A stretch of 64,000 nt of DNA, taken from NCBI RefSeq assembly GCF_003208215.1, contig NZ_QKLW01000009.1, positions 62,001 to 126,000 of the forward strand, read 5' to 3'. The notes below the pieces were generated by a model that saw only the letters and a program-made list of their open reading frames with translations, was not told the DNA's origin and searched no databases. Each line of letters starts with the position of its first letter. Position 1 is the stretch's first letter. Source of the stretch: Marinomonas alcarazii. Its GTDB lineage: Bacteria; Pseudomonadota; Gammaproteobacteria; Pseudomonadales; Marinomonadaceae. The position numbers and the translations under genes were made by a program. Of this stretch, positions 1 through 8,625 are shown one piece after another.

Positions 1-2
1 TA

Positions 3-2108
3 GAGAAACAAATTAAACGTACGTTTGGTAGTGAGTCAAAAAGGAGATTACCAAAGCGGCACCCTAAAGATCCTCTTTTAGATACTGATCTTAAGATAGG
101 TCAACTGACTGATCCTGGCAGTAAAATGAACCGAGTGGCGTTTTTGTACCGTTTCAAAAATGAGCAGTCCAACACGGATGAGAGTCGTCGTGATGGTTTG
201 ATTGATTACATGACACGAAATTTGTTAACCGATCAAATTCGCAGACAAAGAGAGATATTGCCAGACCATGTACGTGTGTTATCCAGTACTAAAGGCTCCG
301 TGTCGCCAAAAGTGGATATCCTGGGTTTTTCGGTAAATGTTGATGAAGGTTACCACGCGCTAGGTTTGAAAACGTTAATCCAAGAGTTAGAACGCATCAA
401 GACGCATGGCTTTTATCAGCAAGACTTTGATCAGATTCATCAGAAAGTGCAAAGGGTCGCCGAACGTAATAAAGACGCGGCGAAAAGTCGCGGTTCTATT
501 TGGTCGATTAAAATGGTGGATGCAGTGACTTCTAATAAAGTGCTGTACGATCCTAAAGAAAGTAATGATCGTCTGTTGCAGCTGGTAAAAACCATTTCAT
601 TGGACGATGTGAATGCACGTTTGAGACACTGGCTATCTTCACCAGATCGCATTCTCTATACACAAGCAGTAGGCGGAAAAAATATTGATATAGGCTCAGC
701 GGAATCTGTTGTGGCTCTTTTTGCTAAGGCCAGATCTCGCCAGCTTGGAGCGTTAGAGAAAGAAAAAACCGTGGCAATAAAAGTTCTGCCTGAGACGGCA
801 AGCAGCGGTTCTGTATCACTTACATCAAGAAACACCGAATTGGGCGTGTCGAATTGGTCTTTGTCCAATGGTGATCAGCTTACCTTGTTAGATCCAAGTG
901 TTTTGGCTGATCGTTATCAAATCCCAACGTTAGACAGTGATACAAAAAGTTATTTTACCGCTGTTTCAGCTGCGGGTTACAACGTAAAGCAAGGCTCAAC
1001 ATGGGCGGAGCAAATTGCGGTGCAAATGGCGAATGCCACGGGGATTTACGGTTGGACAGATGAAGAGTTTCAGCAGTGGCGTAAAGACAATAATGTGTTC
1101 TTGTCCTCTAAACAAAAAGCACAAAGTCTGGCTTATCGAGGGTCTATTGAGAATCATGGCTTAGATAAGTTGTTGGGTGCCTACAGGGTAAATCAAGTCA
1201 CGCCGAATATTGATACAGATGTGTATGACAGCATCATGGCAAGTTTGAAGCGAAACGCGAGTGTAGACGTTGTTCGTCCTATTGAAACGTTTTCTCGACG
1301 CTTGGCTCAAGCTCGCTTTGGGAAAGACCAAGCGGCTCTAGCTTTGTCTGATTTAACGCCTTTGTCGTTAGAGAAGTTAGATCAAATACGTCATAAGCAA
1401 GTCGCTTTGCCAGTGCACTACTTTATGGTTTCTCGTTTGCCTGAAAAGGAAGTGACAAACTTAGTGGCTGCGTATTTAGCGAATATTCCGCGTGACACGG
1501 CCTCGTATGATCAATCGAGTTATGACACGGCGCCTGTTGTACAGCAAGCAGGGCAGGCAATAGTCGATGTCTCCTTGAACCCAGAACCGAAAGCTGAATA
1601 TCGTCTGTATGCGTATCAATCAGTGCCTTGGTCGCCTATTGCCGCGCTGCAACTTACTTACTTAGGCGAGCGGTTAGAAGCGCAGCTAAAGCAGCGTCTA
1701 CGTAGTGAGGTTCAAGGTGTTTACAGTGTCAGAGTGGGTTTGGAACTGAATAAAGACACTGATCGCGCTGAGCTAAAAATTCAATATTCGAGCTCGCCAG
1801 CAAGATTAGATGATTTGGCCGAGATGACCAAAAGCGTGCTATCTGAATTACCAAGCATAGTGACAGAAGAGTGGGCAAAAGAAATACAGGCTGCTTTCGC
1901 AGAGGTTGAACAAAATCGTTTAGAAAAAGCGTTTGACGCTACTATGGTACATCGTCTTGAATTGAGCGAAATACTGTATGGTGATGCGCGCTATCTTGGT
2001 GAAATGGATAAGCTGACGTCGGGCTTAACGTTAAACAAACTAAAAGCCTTCGCCGATACGCTTAATTTTAACGATAGGGTGACAGGGTTTTATCGTCCCT
2101 TAGATTAA
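3..2108 (+). CDS. M16-family (insulinase/PqqL-like) peptidase, 5' end outside the window
   Basis: The reading frame is open from the window edge through the first internal ATG at 126, so the gene begins upstream and only its C-terminal ~700 residues are visible. The visible protein resembles the middle and C-terminal halves of large periplasmic M16 zinc peptidases (PqqL/insulinase type), with alternating alpha/beta segments such as RLEKAFDATMVHRLELSEIL near the end. The N-terminal metal site (HxxEH) that would tell an active enzyme from an inactive homologue lies outside the window, as would any signal peptide. A strong terminator follows 33 bases after the stop, so this is the last gene of its transcript. 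The family call is by overall appearance; the substrate is unknown. Confidence 0.75.
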   Translation, partial: EKQIKRTFGSESKRRLPKRHPKDPLLDTDLKIGQLTDPGSKMNRVAFLYRFKNEQSNTDESRRDGLIDYMTRNLLTDQIRRQREILPDHVRVLSSTKGSVSPKVDILGFSVNVDEGYHALGLKTLIQELERIKTHGFYQQDFDQIHQKVQRVAERNKDAAKSRGSIWSIKMVDAVTSNKVLYDPKESNDRLLQLVKTISLDDVNARLRHWLSSPDRILYTQAVGGKNIDIGSAESVVALFAKARSRQLGALEKEKTVAIKVLPETASSGSVSLTSRNTELGVSNWSLSNGDQLTLLDPSVLADRYQIPTLDSDTKSYFTAVSAAGYNVKQGSTWAEQIAVQMANATGIYGWTDEEFQQWRKDNNVFLSSKQKAQSLAYRGSIENHGLDKLLGAYRVNQVTPNIDTDVYDSIMASLKRNASVDVVRPIETFSRRLAQARFGKDQAALALSDLTPLSLEKLDQIRHKQVALPVHYFMVSRLPEKEVTNLVAAYLANIPRDTASYDQSSYDTAPVVQQAGQAIVDVSLNPEPKAEYRLYAYQSVPWSPIAALQLTYLGERLEAQLKQRLRSEVQGVYSVRVGLELNKDTDRAELKIQYSSSPARLDDLAEMTKSVLSELPSIVTEEWAKEIQAAFAEVEQNRLEKAFDATMVHRLELSEILYGDARYLGEMDKLTSGLTLNKLKAFADTLNFNDRVTGFYRPLD

Positions 2109-2140
2109 CCGTTCCATCGTAAGTCTAAAAACACGTTAAA

Positions 2141-2171
2141 TGCCCAGCAATGACATTGCTGGGCATTTTTT
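2141..2171 (+). terminator. Rho-independent terminator after the M16 peptidase gene
   Basis: A 10-bp perfect stem (TGCCCAGCAA pairing with TTGCTGGGCA, 5-base loop) is followed directly by six T residues. It lies between the peptidase stop codon and the MFS gene. Confidence 0.9.
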
Positions 2172-2268
2172 ATGTTCAAACAAAGTAGAGCAGCTCGACT
2201 TATTAGATTGTCATGAATACTATGAAAGTCATTGTTCTGTGATTTGTCTTTTAGTAAGGAAAGCATTC

Positions 2269-3489
2269 ATGTCGCGTCCTGTGAAGTTACTCAGTGTTTC
2301 TATTGGTCTTATCTGCCTTTTGCTGGCGCTGAACTTTGGTTTGCGTTCATCGATGGGCTTTTTTATGTCGCCCATTTCCCAAGAGTTTGGCTACGGACGA
2401 GAAGTGTTTGCCTTTGCGTTGGCTTTGCAAAATTTATGTTGGGGGTTGTTTCAGCCTATTGCTGGGGCGTTTGCAGATCGCTACGGTACTTTAAAAACCT
2501 TGTTCATTGGGGCTGGTTTGTATGCGTTGGGCTTGTATGTCACTGCCGGTGCTGATGGCGTATTAGGACTTAATATGGGCGCAGGCGTACTAATGGGCAT
2601 GGGCATCGCAGCGACAGGCTTTGGTGTTGTATTGCCTGCGATGGCGCGCATGGTGTCGCCCGAAAAACGCTCTTTTGCTTTGGGGTTAGGTAGTGCGGCT
2701 GGGTCTGCTGGTCAGTTGTTGGTCGTACCTATCGCTCAGGACTTTATTGCTTCTTATGGTTGGAGCAATGCATTGATGTTGTTGGCCGTATGTGCGCTGA
2801 TGATGGTGCTATTGTCGAGTCCATTTCGTCTAGAAAAAGAAAGCGGAGCGGCGAATTCGTCAGCAGTTGAGGCCTCTCAAACCATGAAAGAAGCATTGCG
2901 CGAAGCCAGTGCTTATTCGCATTACTGGTTGTTGGTGGTTGGCTTTTTTGTGTGTGGTTTTCAATTAGCCTTTATCACGGTTCACATGCCAGCGTTTTTA
3001 TCTGACCAAGGTTTTTCCCCTGATATTGCGGTCGCCAGTTTGGCGTTAATAGGCCTGTTTAATATTTTTGGCTGTTTATTGTCTGGCAGTTGGGCAGGAA
3101 AGTACTCGAAGAAAAAATTACTCACCATCATTTATGCGCTAAGAGCCTTGGCGATTGCCTTGTTTATGACATTACCGATGACCGATATGTCGGTCTATGT
3201 GTTTTCTATAGTCACTGGTTTGCTTTGGCTAGCGACTGTGCCACCGACATCGGGATTAGTTGCGCAAATGTTTGGCCTACGTTACATGGGCTTGTTGTAC
3301 GGCATAGTGTTTTTAGGTCATCAACTGGGCTCGTTTAGCGGTGTTTGGTTGGGCGGTTATTTGTACGATAAGACCGGTTCCTATGATGTTGTCTGGTGGG
3401 CGGCGTGTATTATTGCTTTGGTGACGGCGTTGATTCATATCTTAATCGACGAGCGTCCAGTGGCACGTCTTCGTGCCACTGTGGCTTGA
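2269..3489 (+). CDS. Major facilitator superfamily (MFS) transporter, 12 TM
   Basis: This is a 406-residue inner-membrane permease with about 12 hydrophobic helices. The loop after the second helix carries the MFS signature form GAFADRYGTLKT, and a polar central loop sits near residues 190-210. The open frame extends upstream to 2140, but that would run through the preceding terminator. The ATG at 2269 has AAGGA eight bases upstream and begins directly before the first helix, so it was chosen. The overall look is that of monocarboxylate/oxalate-antiporter-like MFS proteins, but the substrate cannot be named. The stop lies 6 bp from the convergent dabA stop, with no terminator visible between them. 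Confidence 0.85.
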   Translation: MSRPVKLLSVSIGLICLLLALNFGLRSSMGFFMSPISQEFGYGREVFAFALALQNLCWGLFQPIAGAFADRYGTLKTLFIGAGLYALGLYVTAGADGVLGLNMGAGVLMGMGIAATGFGVVLPAMARMVSPEKRSFALGLGSAAGSAGQLLVVPIAQDFIASYGWSNALMLLAVCALMMVLLSSPFRLEKESGAANSSAVEASQTMKEALREASAYSHYWLLVVGFFVCGFQLAFITVHMPAFLSDQGFSPDIAVASLALIGLFNIFGCLLSGSWAGKYSKKKLLTIIYALRALAIALFMTLPMTDMSVYVFSIVTGLLWLATVPPTSGLVAQMFGLRYMGLLYGIVFLGHQLGSFSGVWLGGYLYDKTGSYDVVWWAACIIALVTALIHILIDERPVARLRATVA

Positions 3490-3495
3490 GGTCTT

Positions 3496-5931
3496 TTATT
3501 CAGCGGCTTGCCACTGCTGTTGGAAAAAACGTTGAATGTTGTCTCCTTCCCATTGAAACAAATACAGCCAGCCGTTATCGATCAGTTGGCTGACGATGTC
3601 GTGTTTGGCTGCGATTTGAGCAATAGCGGCTTTTGGTGCAGCAATGTAAACCGCAAGTCTGACAGGTGTGTGCATCCATTTCTCACCATCGCTTAGGGAT
3701 TGCATAGAAAGCCCTATTCGCAAGTCCCCGCCGTTGCCTTCAAACACGCCAATGTTGCCACCAACGGCATTGTGCAAGACTTTATTACCGCAGCCGAATT
3801 TGAAGTTATCGGTCACTGATAAGTTGTATTGCATGTTGATCCAATGAGTGACCAGCATAGGCGCAGTCAGAATGCGCTCTAGAATACTGAAGTCGGGGTC
3901 ATTATGTTGATCATAATCGTGAAGAAAACTGCGGCCTTGTAAGTCAAGGTGACGTGTTTGCTGGCGTGGCGCGATGATAAAAGAGTGATTGTTGGCAAGC
4001 CCCCATTCTGGGTTCACTTGTGACCAATCATTCGCGCGTTTGGTAAAAGCCTTCGAGCGTTGTTGGTCAGATGTATTGAGTAAGGATGAATCTAATTTTA
4101 CTGCACGTTCTTGTTGCGCCAAAAATTGGGCTTGTTCAAACCAATTTGCCAATGTGCTGTTAATGTCTTTCGAGCCATCTGTGGTATCAAAGCAGGTCAA
4201 TTGATCTGTGGTGGTATTGTGCAGCGCAGCGACAAATTGGGTATCGGTAGGAATATTGACGCCCATATTATTTAGTAGAGTACGAACCTTGCTGTCATTT
4301 AATAGCGATGCCAAGACTCTAACGTTCACTTCGCCACTTTGTCCGCCACAAGCGCCACACTCCAATCCTGCCGCATGAAGGTTGTTGCTGGTGTGACTGC
4401 CATGACCGACCAACATGACGATTGGTGCGTAAGTTGTCAGGTTAAGGTTGTCTAAAATGGCTTTTGCTAAATCCGCCTTGTCTTGATCGGTTAAAGCGAC
4501 ACCTTGCTGAGTTAATTGCCAGCCAGTGCTTGGCGCTAGGCGATTGGCTGGGTGTTCCTGTCTCTTGGAGAAGAGCGTTTGCTTGAACATTTTAAAGGCG
4601 TACCACCATCCCATGGACTCGACCATGGAAAATGACGCTGGCGCAGCGTGTCCCCAACGATGCCAACGGGCTTCTTTTTGCTGGTGGTGAACATGATGTT
4701 TATCGCTTGTTAATTCGGTGGCAGTAATAGAGGCCGCTAATAAACCGGGAAGCTGTGGTCGTGCATAGTGACTGTCTTTCGCTTTGTATTCGATAGGTAA
4801 GCCAAAAAAACCGGCAAAGCCGAGAGTTTGGATCTTATTCGATTGTTTTTCCAGAGCACGTCTAAATACTTCTGAACGAACATCGATACAAAAAATCGCT
4901 TGTAACTCTGGTGTTGTTGGTTCGATGGATGGCGGTTTCGAAGACGTCAGGGTCTGCTCTAAGATGCTTTGTTCGCTGTATTCCAACGCCAGGGCCCAGA
5001 CCTTGGATGCCAAAAGCGCATCGTGATGTGCTTGAATTAGCGTTGGAATGGCGCTTTTTTGAGCGGACCATTTTGCTTCTATTGCGTTGTGTAAGGTTAA
5101 TGATGTGTGTTTTAGGTAACGCCAAATAACCAGTTCCCAAGCCATTTTAATGGCCAGCAGCGACTCTACATGGTTTTCTTTCGCTAAGTTTTCGTTGTTA
5201 TCTCCCTTGGACCAATTCAAGTAGGCTAAGTAGCTACTCCAGCCATTAATGTCCAGCAACAATGCCTGAGCATAGAAGTGCAGTGCTTGATCATCCAGCG
5301 AGAGTTCTTCGAGCGCTAACGCAAATAGCTCGTCTTTGCTGCTAGGTAAATCATGGAAGAAATGAGTGAGTTTGGCTTCTCCCATGATAATGCTGAGACC
5401 CTTGTCTTCATTGGTGACTTCTAGCCAGTGACTGTAAAGGTCTAGCTCGTTGTCGATGTTTTGTTGCCTCAGTGTCGGGCTCTGTTGCTGATAATGAGCT
5501 GCGCAAAATTGGCTGACCTGATGGGTAATTTCGTCATGCCATGACATTTTGTTAGCGGGCCTTTGTTGGTCAGCAAGATCGGCAATGTTGCGCCATGGCG
5601 TTGGGGCGGCGCTAGGTTGAGTTAGGTGCTCAAGCAATGCGTGCGGCGTCATGTCGATTTCATAATAGTGCGCCGCTCTGCTGAGGCTATCTTGTGATAT
5701 TCGACCTTCTTCAAACCAAGTGCGATAAGAGGCAATAGGCAAATGGGTTTTGATGCCAGCCAAGGCGGATAGCTCATCTGAGACCTGATCAAAGGTTTTG
5801 TTGACCAATGACCACAGTGGATTGACCGCGATGAGCTTATCCAGTGGCCAATGCGGTGCAATAGTGCTGGTCGCATCAAGCAATAGGTCTTTTTGCTGCA
5901 TGCTTAAAGTGTTTGGCGTCTTGATTGTCAT
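3496..5931 (-). CDS. dabA: DabA, zinc-binding subunit of a DAB inorganic-carbon transporter (DUF2309/UPF0753)
   Basis: This 811-residue protein belongs to the DUF2309 family, whose characterised members (DAB complexes of Halothiobacillus, Bacillus and Vibrio) are beta-carbonic-anhydrase-like subunits that hydrate CO2 to bicarbonate in the cytoplasm while bound to a DabB membrane subunit. The family's metal-site residues are visible: Cys348 and Asp350 in AIFCIDVRSE, His510 in LVGHGSHTSN and Cys525 in GLECGACGGQ. Length and motif order match family members. It starts 9 bases after the dabB stop, so the pair is cotranscribed and probably translationally coupled. What is inferred is the physiological role in a likely heterotroph: bicarbonate supply for carboxylases, or pH/ion homeostasis. 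Confidence 0.93.
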   Translation of the reverse strand: MTIKTPNTLSMQQKDLLLDATSTIAPHWPLDKLIAVNPLWSLVNKTFDQVSDELSALAGIKTHLPIASYRTWFEEGRISQDSLSRAAHYYEIDMTPHALLEHLTQPSAAPTPWRNIADLADQQRPANKMSWHDEITHQVSQFCAAHYQQQSPTLRQQNIDNELDLYSHWLEVTNEDKGLSIIMGEAKLTHFFHDLPSSKDELFALALEELSLDDQALHFYAQALLLDINGWSSYLAYLNWSKGDNNENLAKENHVESLLAIKMAWELVIWRYLKHTSLTLHNAIEAKWSAQKSAIPTLIQAHHDALLASKVWALALEYSEQSILEQTLTSSKPPSIEPTTPELQAIFCIDVRSEVFRRALEKQSNKIQTLGFAGFFGLPIEYKAKDSHYARPQLPGLLAASITATELTSDKHHVHHQQKEARWHRWGHAAPASFSMVESMGWWYAFKMFKQTLFSKRQEHPANRLAPSTGWQLTQQGVALTDQDKADLAKAILDNLNLTTYAPIVMLVGHGSHTSNNLHAAGLECGACGGQSGEVNVRVLASLLNDSKVRTLLNNMGVNIPTDTQFVAALHNTTTDQLTCFDTTDGSKDINSTLANWFEQAQFLAQQERAVKLDSSLLNTSDQQRSKAFTKRANDWSQVNPEWGLANNHSFIIAPRQQTRHLDLQGRSFLHDYDQHNDPDFSILERILTAPMLVTHWINMQYNLSVTDNFKFGCGNKVLHNAVGGNIGVFEGNGGDLRIGLSMQSLSDGEKWMHTPVRLAVYIAAPKAAIAQIAAKHDIVSQLIDNGWLYLFQWEGDNIQRFFQQQWQAAE

Positions 5932-5940
5932 GCGCTTCTC

Positions 5941-7563
5941 CTAAGGTTTTGGCGACGGTTGATTGGCATTTACGGCATGATGCTGTTCTTTTGCTCTAGC
6001 GGGTAACGTGACTGGCCAAAATTTAAGAACAAGGCGAGTGAGCCATTCATCCAAATAAAGTCCAGCAAATAGGGCAATAGATAAGTGACGAATGGCAGGC
6101 CAGCGCACTTGATAATGTAACAGCGCGCTCAAGATAAACAGCAGACTAAATAAAACCATGGCCCAGATGTCGGCTGGGGAAAAAGCCTCAACAGTGTGCA
6201 TTGAATAGTTTGGTAACACGAAGTGCATGGCGTACTTTAACGTGGCATAAACCACACACAATAATGTCCCCATTATGAAGGTATAAACTACTGACCGCGA
6301 ATGTTCGCAAGTGCGCCACTGTACGATAAGGACAGTGAGTGCGAGAGCGAATAACCACCAAGCACTAAATGCTCCTTCAAAGCCGAACAGCGTTCGGATA
6401 ATAACCACGCAGGCGGTGCTTAACCCAAGAGCGATTAGCCAAGTTTGTGCGTTAGGCACGACGGCTTTGTTCGAATCCGAGAATTGAGTATTGTTTTTTG
6501 CCGCACTGGAAAGACGCAATCTAATGGCGTCATTGACCGCGTTGCCGGAGTTGAGAAAAGAATAGGCTTTGTAAAACGAATGGGCGAGCAAATGCAGCAG
6601 GACTAATTCGTATAAACCTAGGGCAAATTCCAACAGCATCAAACCCATTTGCGCACACGTCGACCAAGCAAGGCGAACTTTCACACTGATTCGAGTGGTC
6701 ATGATCAGGGCGCTGGCGAGGGTCGATAAGCCGGCAATAATTAACAACAGCCAAACCGCTACGGAACTTTGCGCAACCACTGGCGTAAACAAAAGCAGTA
6801 GATAACCACCTAAGTTGATCACGCCAGCATGCAACAAGGCGCTAACGGTCGTTGGCGATTCGACCACTTGTATTAACCAACCATGGAAAGGCAATTGAGC
6901 GCATTTGATTAATGCCGCCAAGGCAATCAAACAAGCCGCCACTTGCTCTTGCCATTGTAAGGCGAATCCTGCGTTAGATTGGGCCACAGCGGTGTTGATA
7001 ATGGTGTTGATGTATAAGCTGTCATATTGCTGGTAAAGCAAGGCAAAAGCGGAAAATAAAGACAACTCAGCGACTCGCGCCAGCATAAATTTTTTGTGCG
7101 CAGCAAGAATGGCTCGTGGACGATCCGCATAAAAGGTTAATAAATTATTGAGTGACAAACTAATGCCTAACCAACCGAACCAAAAAATCACCAAGTGGTT
7201 AGTAGTGACTGTGATGGCAACAGACGCCAAGGTAAACATCAACCAACGATAGTAACGATTTAGATTAGCCTGTCCTGCCATGTAGTTGCGCGAGAAACTG
7301 ATTAATACCCAGCCCATAACGGTGACTAGGCCGAGCATGATTTGGTTTAGGGCGGTATGACGAATTAAGGTAGAAGATTGCCAAGCATCGGTAAAAAAAT
7401 AGCTTATTGGAAAGGTAGAAAGAAAAATAATCAGCAAAACAAAACTTAATCGAGACGCTTTGTGCGCCACACATTGCGTTTTTTCTCGCCCGAGATACCA
7501 GCCTCCCAGAAACAGAGCAAAGGGGATAACGATCGGTAAAAAACTTAACGCGACTAAGGACAT
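5941..7563 (-). CDS. dabB: DabB, NuoL/MrpA-like membrane subunit of the DAB transporter
   Basis: This 540-residue integral membrane protein has about 13-14 hydrophobic helices and the proton-translocating antiporter motif shared with NuoL, NdhF and MrpA (VVESPTTVSALLHAGVINLG). In DAB systems this subunit couples cation flux to DabA. A lone NuoL-like gene beside a DUF2309 gene, with no other nuo or mrp genes nearby, is the diagnostic arrangement. Two in-frame ATGs lie six bases apart. The second (7563) sits nine bases from AGGTG and was chosen; the first (7569) would be only three bases from it. The gene leads the dabB-dabA operon and is divergent from a LysR-type regulator across about 120 bp. 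Confidence 0.88.
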   Translation of the reverse strand: MSLVALSFLPIVIPFALFLGGWYLGREKTQCVAHKASRLSFVLLIIFLSTFPISYFFTDAWQSSTLIRHTALNQIMLGLVTVMGWVLISFSRNYMAGQANLNRYYRWLMFTLASVAITVTTNHLVIFWFGWLGISLSLNNLLTFYADRPRAILAAHKKFMLARVAELSLFSAFALLYQQYDSLYINTIINTAVAQSNAGFALQWQEQVAACLIALAALIKCAQLPFHGWLIQVVESPTTVSALLHAGVINLGGYLLLLFTPVVAQSSVAVWLLLIIAGLSTLASALIMTTRISVKVRLAWSTCAQMGLMLLEFALGLYELVLLHLLAHSFYKAYSFLNSGNAVNDAIRLRLSSAAKNNTQFSDSNKAVVPNAQTWLIALGLSTACVVIIRTLFGFEGAFSAWWLFALALTVLIVQWRTCEHSRSVVYTFIMGTLLCVVYATLKYAMHFVLPNYSMHTVEAFSPADIWAMVLFSLLFILSALLHYQVRWPAIRHLSIALFAGLYLDEWLTRLVLKFWPVTLPARAKEQHHAVNANQPSPKP

Positions 7564-7569
7564 ACACAC

Positions 7570-7687
7570 CTACAATCTTTGGTTTGAAGAAGTTGGGGCG
7601 ATTATGAAGCCTTTATTTTGTTAATAAAAATACATATATTGTTATTTAACGTTCACTTTTGATTATGTATTTAAAGGGTGATAGACA
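7570..7687. promoter_or_regulatory. Divergent control region between dabB and the LysR-type regulator
   Basis: This roughly 120-bp spacer is very A/T-rich around 7610-7675 and separates divergently transcribed genes, the usual site for a LysR-type regulator to bind and control its target. GTTAA near 7620 and TTAAC near 7648 form a weak inverted pair, but no convincing operator was identified. Confidence 0.45.
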
Positions 7688-8593
7688 ATGAGTCGATTGA
7701 ATTATCATCATCTGTATTATTTTTGGCGGGTAGCCAAGAGCACGAGTCTGACTGAAGCCGCGGAATCATTGCATATCTCTCAATCGGCTTTGTCGGCGCA
7801 GATCAAGCAGCTTGAACAGAGTTTGGATGTGGCATTATTTGTTCGCCAAGGGCGTAAGCTGGTGTTGACTGACGTGGGACGTCGAGTGCTGGCCTATGCG
7901 CAAGATATTTTTAATACCGGTGAAGAGTTAGAAAAATTTATCCAGAAAGACAGTGCTACGCAGCTTCAGCATATTACCATCGGTGTGCAGAGTAATTTAT
8001 CGAGGAATTTCATCGAGAGTTTTATTGCCCCTTTGTTAAAAAGCGAGAATGTGGATTTTTCGCTTTCATCAAGAGGCATGGCGGATTTGCTCAATGGCCT
8101 TGTTAATCACGAATTAGATTTGGCGTTGACCAACCGCGCTATTTTAAGCGAAGGGCATGATACCTCATGGCAAAATCAACTGGTGGCCAGGCAAGCTGTT
8201 GCCATTGTCGGACCGTATGGCGAAAAGCCTGATACGCCTTTTCCAATAGGTTATGAAGGTAAAAAATGGGTCGTACCGGGACGAAATACCGACATTCGTT
8301 CCTCTTTCGAATCCTTTTGTGCCACTCATCAGTATCAGCCAGATATCAAGGCAGAAGTGGACGACATGGCGATGTTGCGATTGTTAGCAAGGGACAGTGG
8401 TTATCTGTCTGTCTTACCGCCTGTGGTGGTAAAAGATGAGATTCAATCGAAAGTGCTACAAGATTATGAAAGCATTCCCCAAGCGTTTGAGAACTTTTAC
8501 GCCATTACGATGCCACGCAAGTTCACTTCGTTGCTGGTGTTGGAGTTGATAAAAACCGCGACACATCAGTATGCTGTTGATCATTCAATTTAA
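7688..8593 (+). CDS. LysR-type transcriptional regulator, NhaR-like
   Basis: This 301-residue protein has an N-terminal winged helix-turn-helix (residues ~4-63, containing SLTEAAESLHISQSALSAQI) and a C-terminal effector-binding domain. The opening LNYHHLYYFWRVAKS closely matches the NhaR branch of LysR regulators, which in E. coli responds to sodium and activates nhaA. GGGTGA lies just upstream of the ATG. Because it is divergent from dabB, it is the probable regulator of the DAB operon (inference). The NhaR resemblance suggests cation or pH sensing rather than the CbbR-type metabolite sensing expected in autotrophs. Confidence 0.85.
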   Translation: MSRLNYHHLYYFWRVAKSTSLTEAAESLHISQSALSAQIKQLEQSLDVALFVRQGRKLVLTDVGRRVLAYAQDIFNTGEELEKFIQKDSATQLQHITIGVQSNLSRNFIESFIAPLLKSENVDFSLSSRGMADLLNGLVNHELDLALTNRAILSEGHDTSWQNQLVARQAVAIVGPYGEKPDTPFPIGYEGKKWVVPGRNTDIRSSFESFCATHQYQPDIKAEVDDMAMLRLLARDSGYLSVLPPVVVKDEIQSKVLQDYESIPQAFENFYAITMPRKFTSLLVLELIKTATHQYAVDHSI

Positions 8594-8625
8594 ATGCAGG
8601 GCCAAGATTTAAAAGGAAATGAAAT

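Noticed and set aside
2140..2268. N-terminal extension of the MFS protein
   Set aside because: It would start inside the terminator hairpin of the preceding gene, adds a non-hydrophobic Cys-rich stretch, and has no ribosome site; the ATG at 2269 has a good one.
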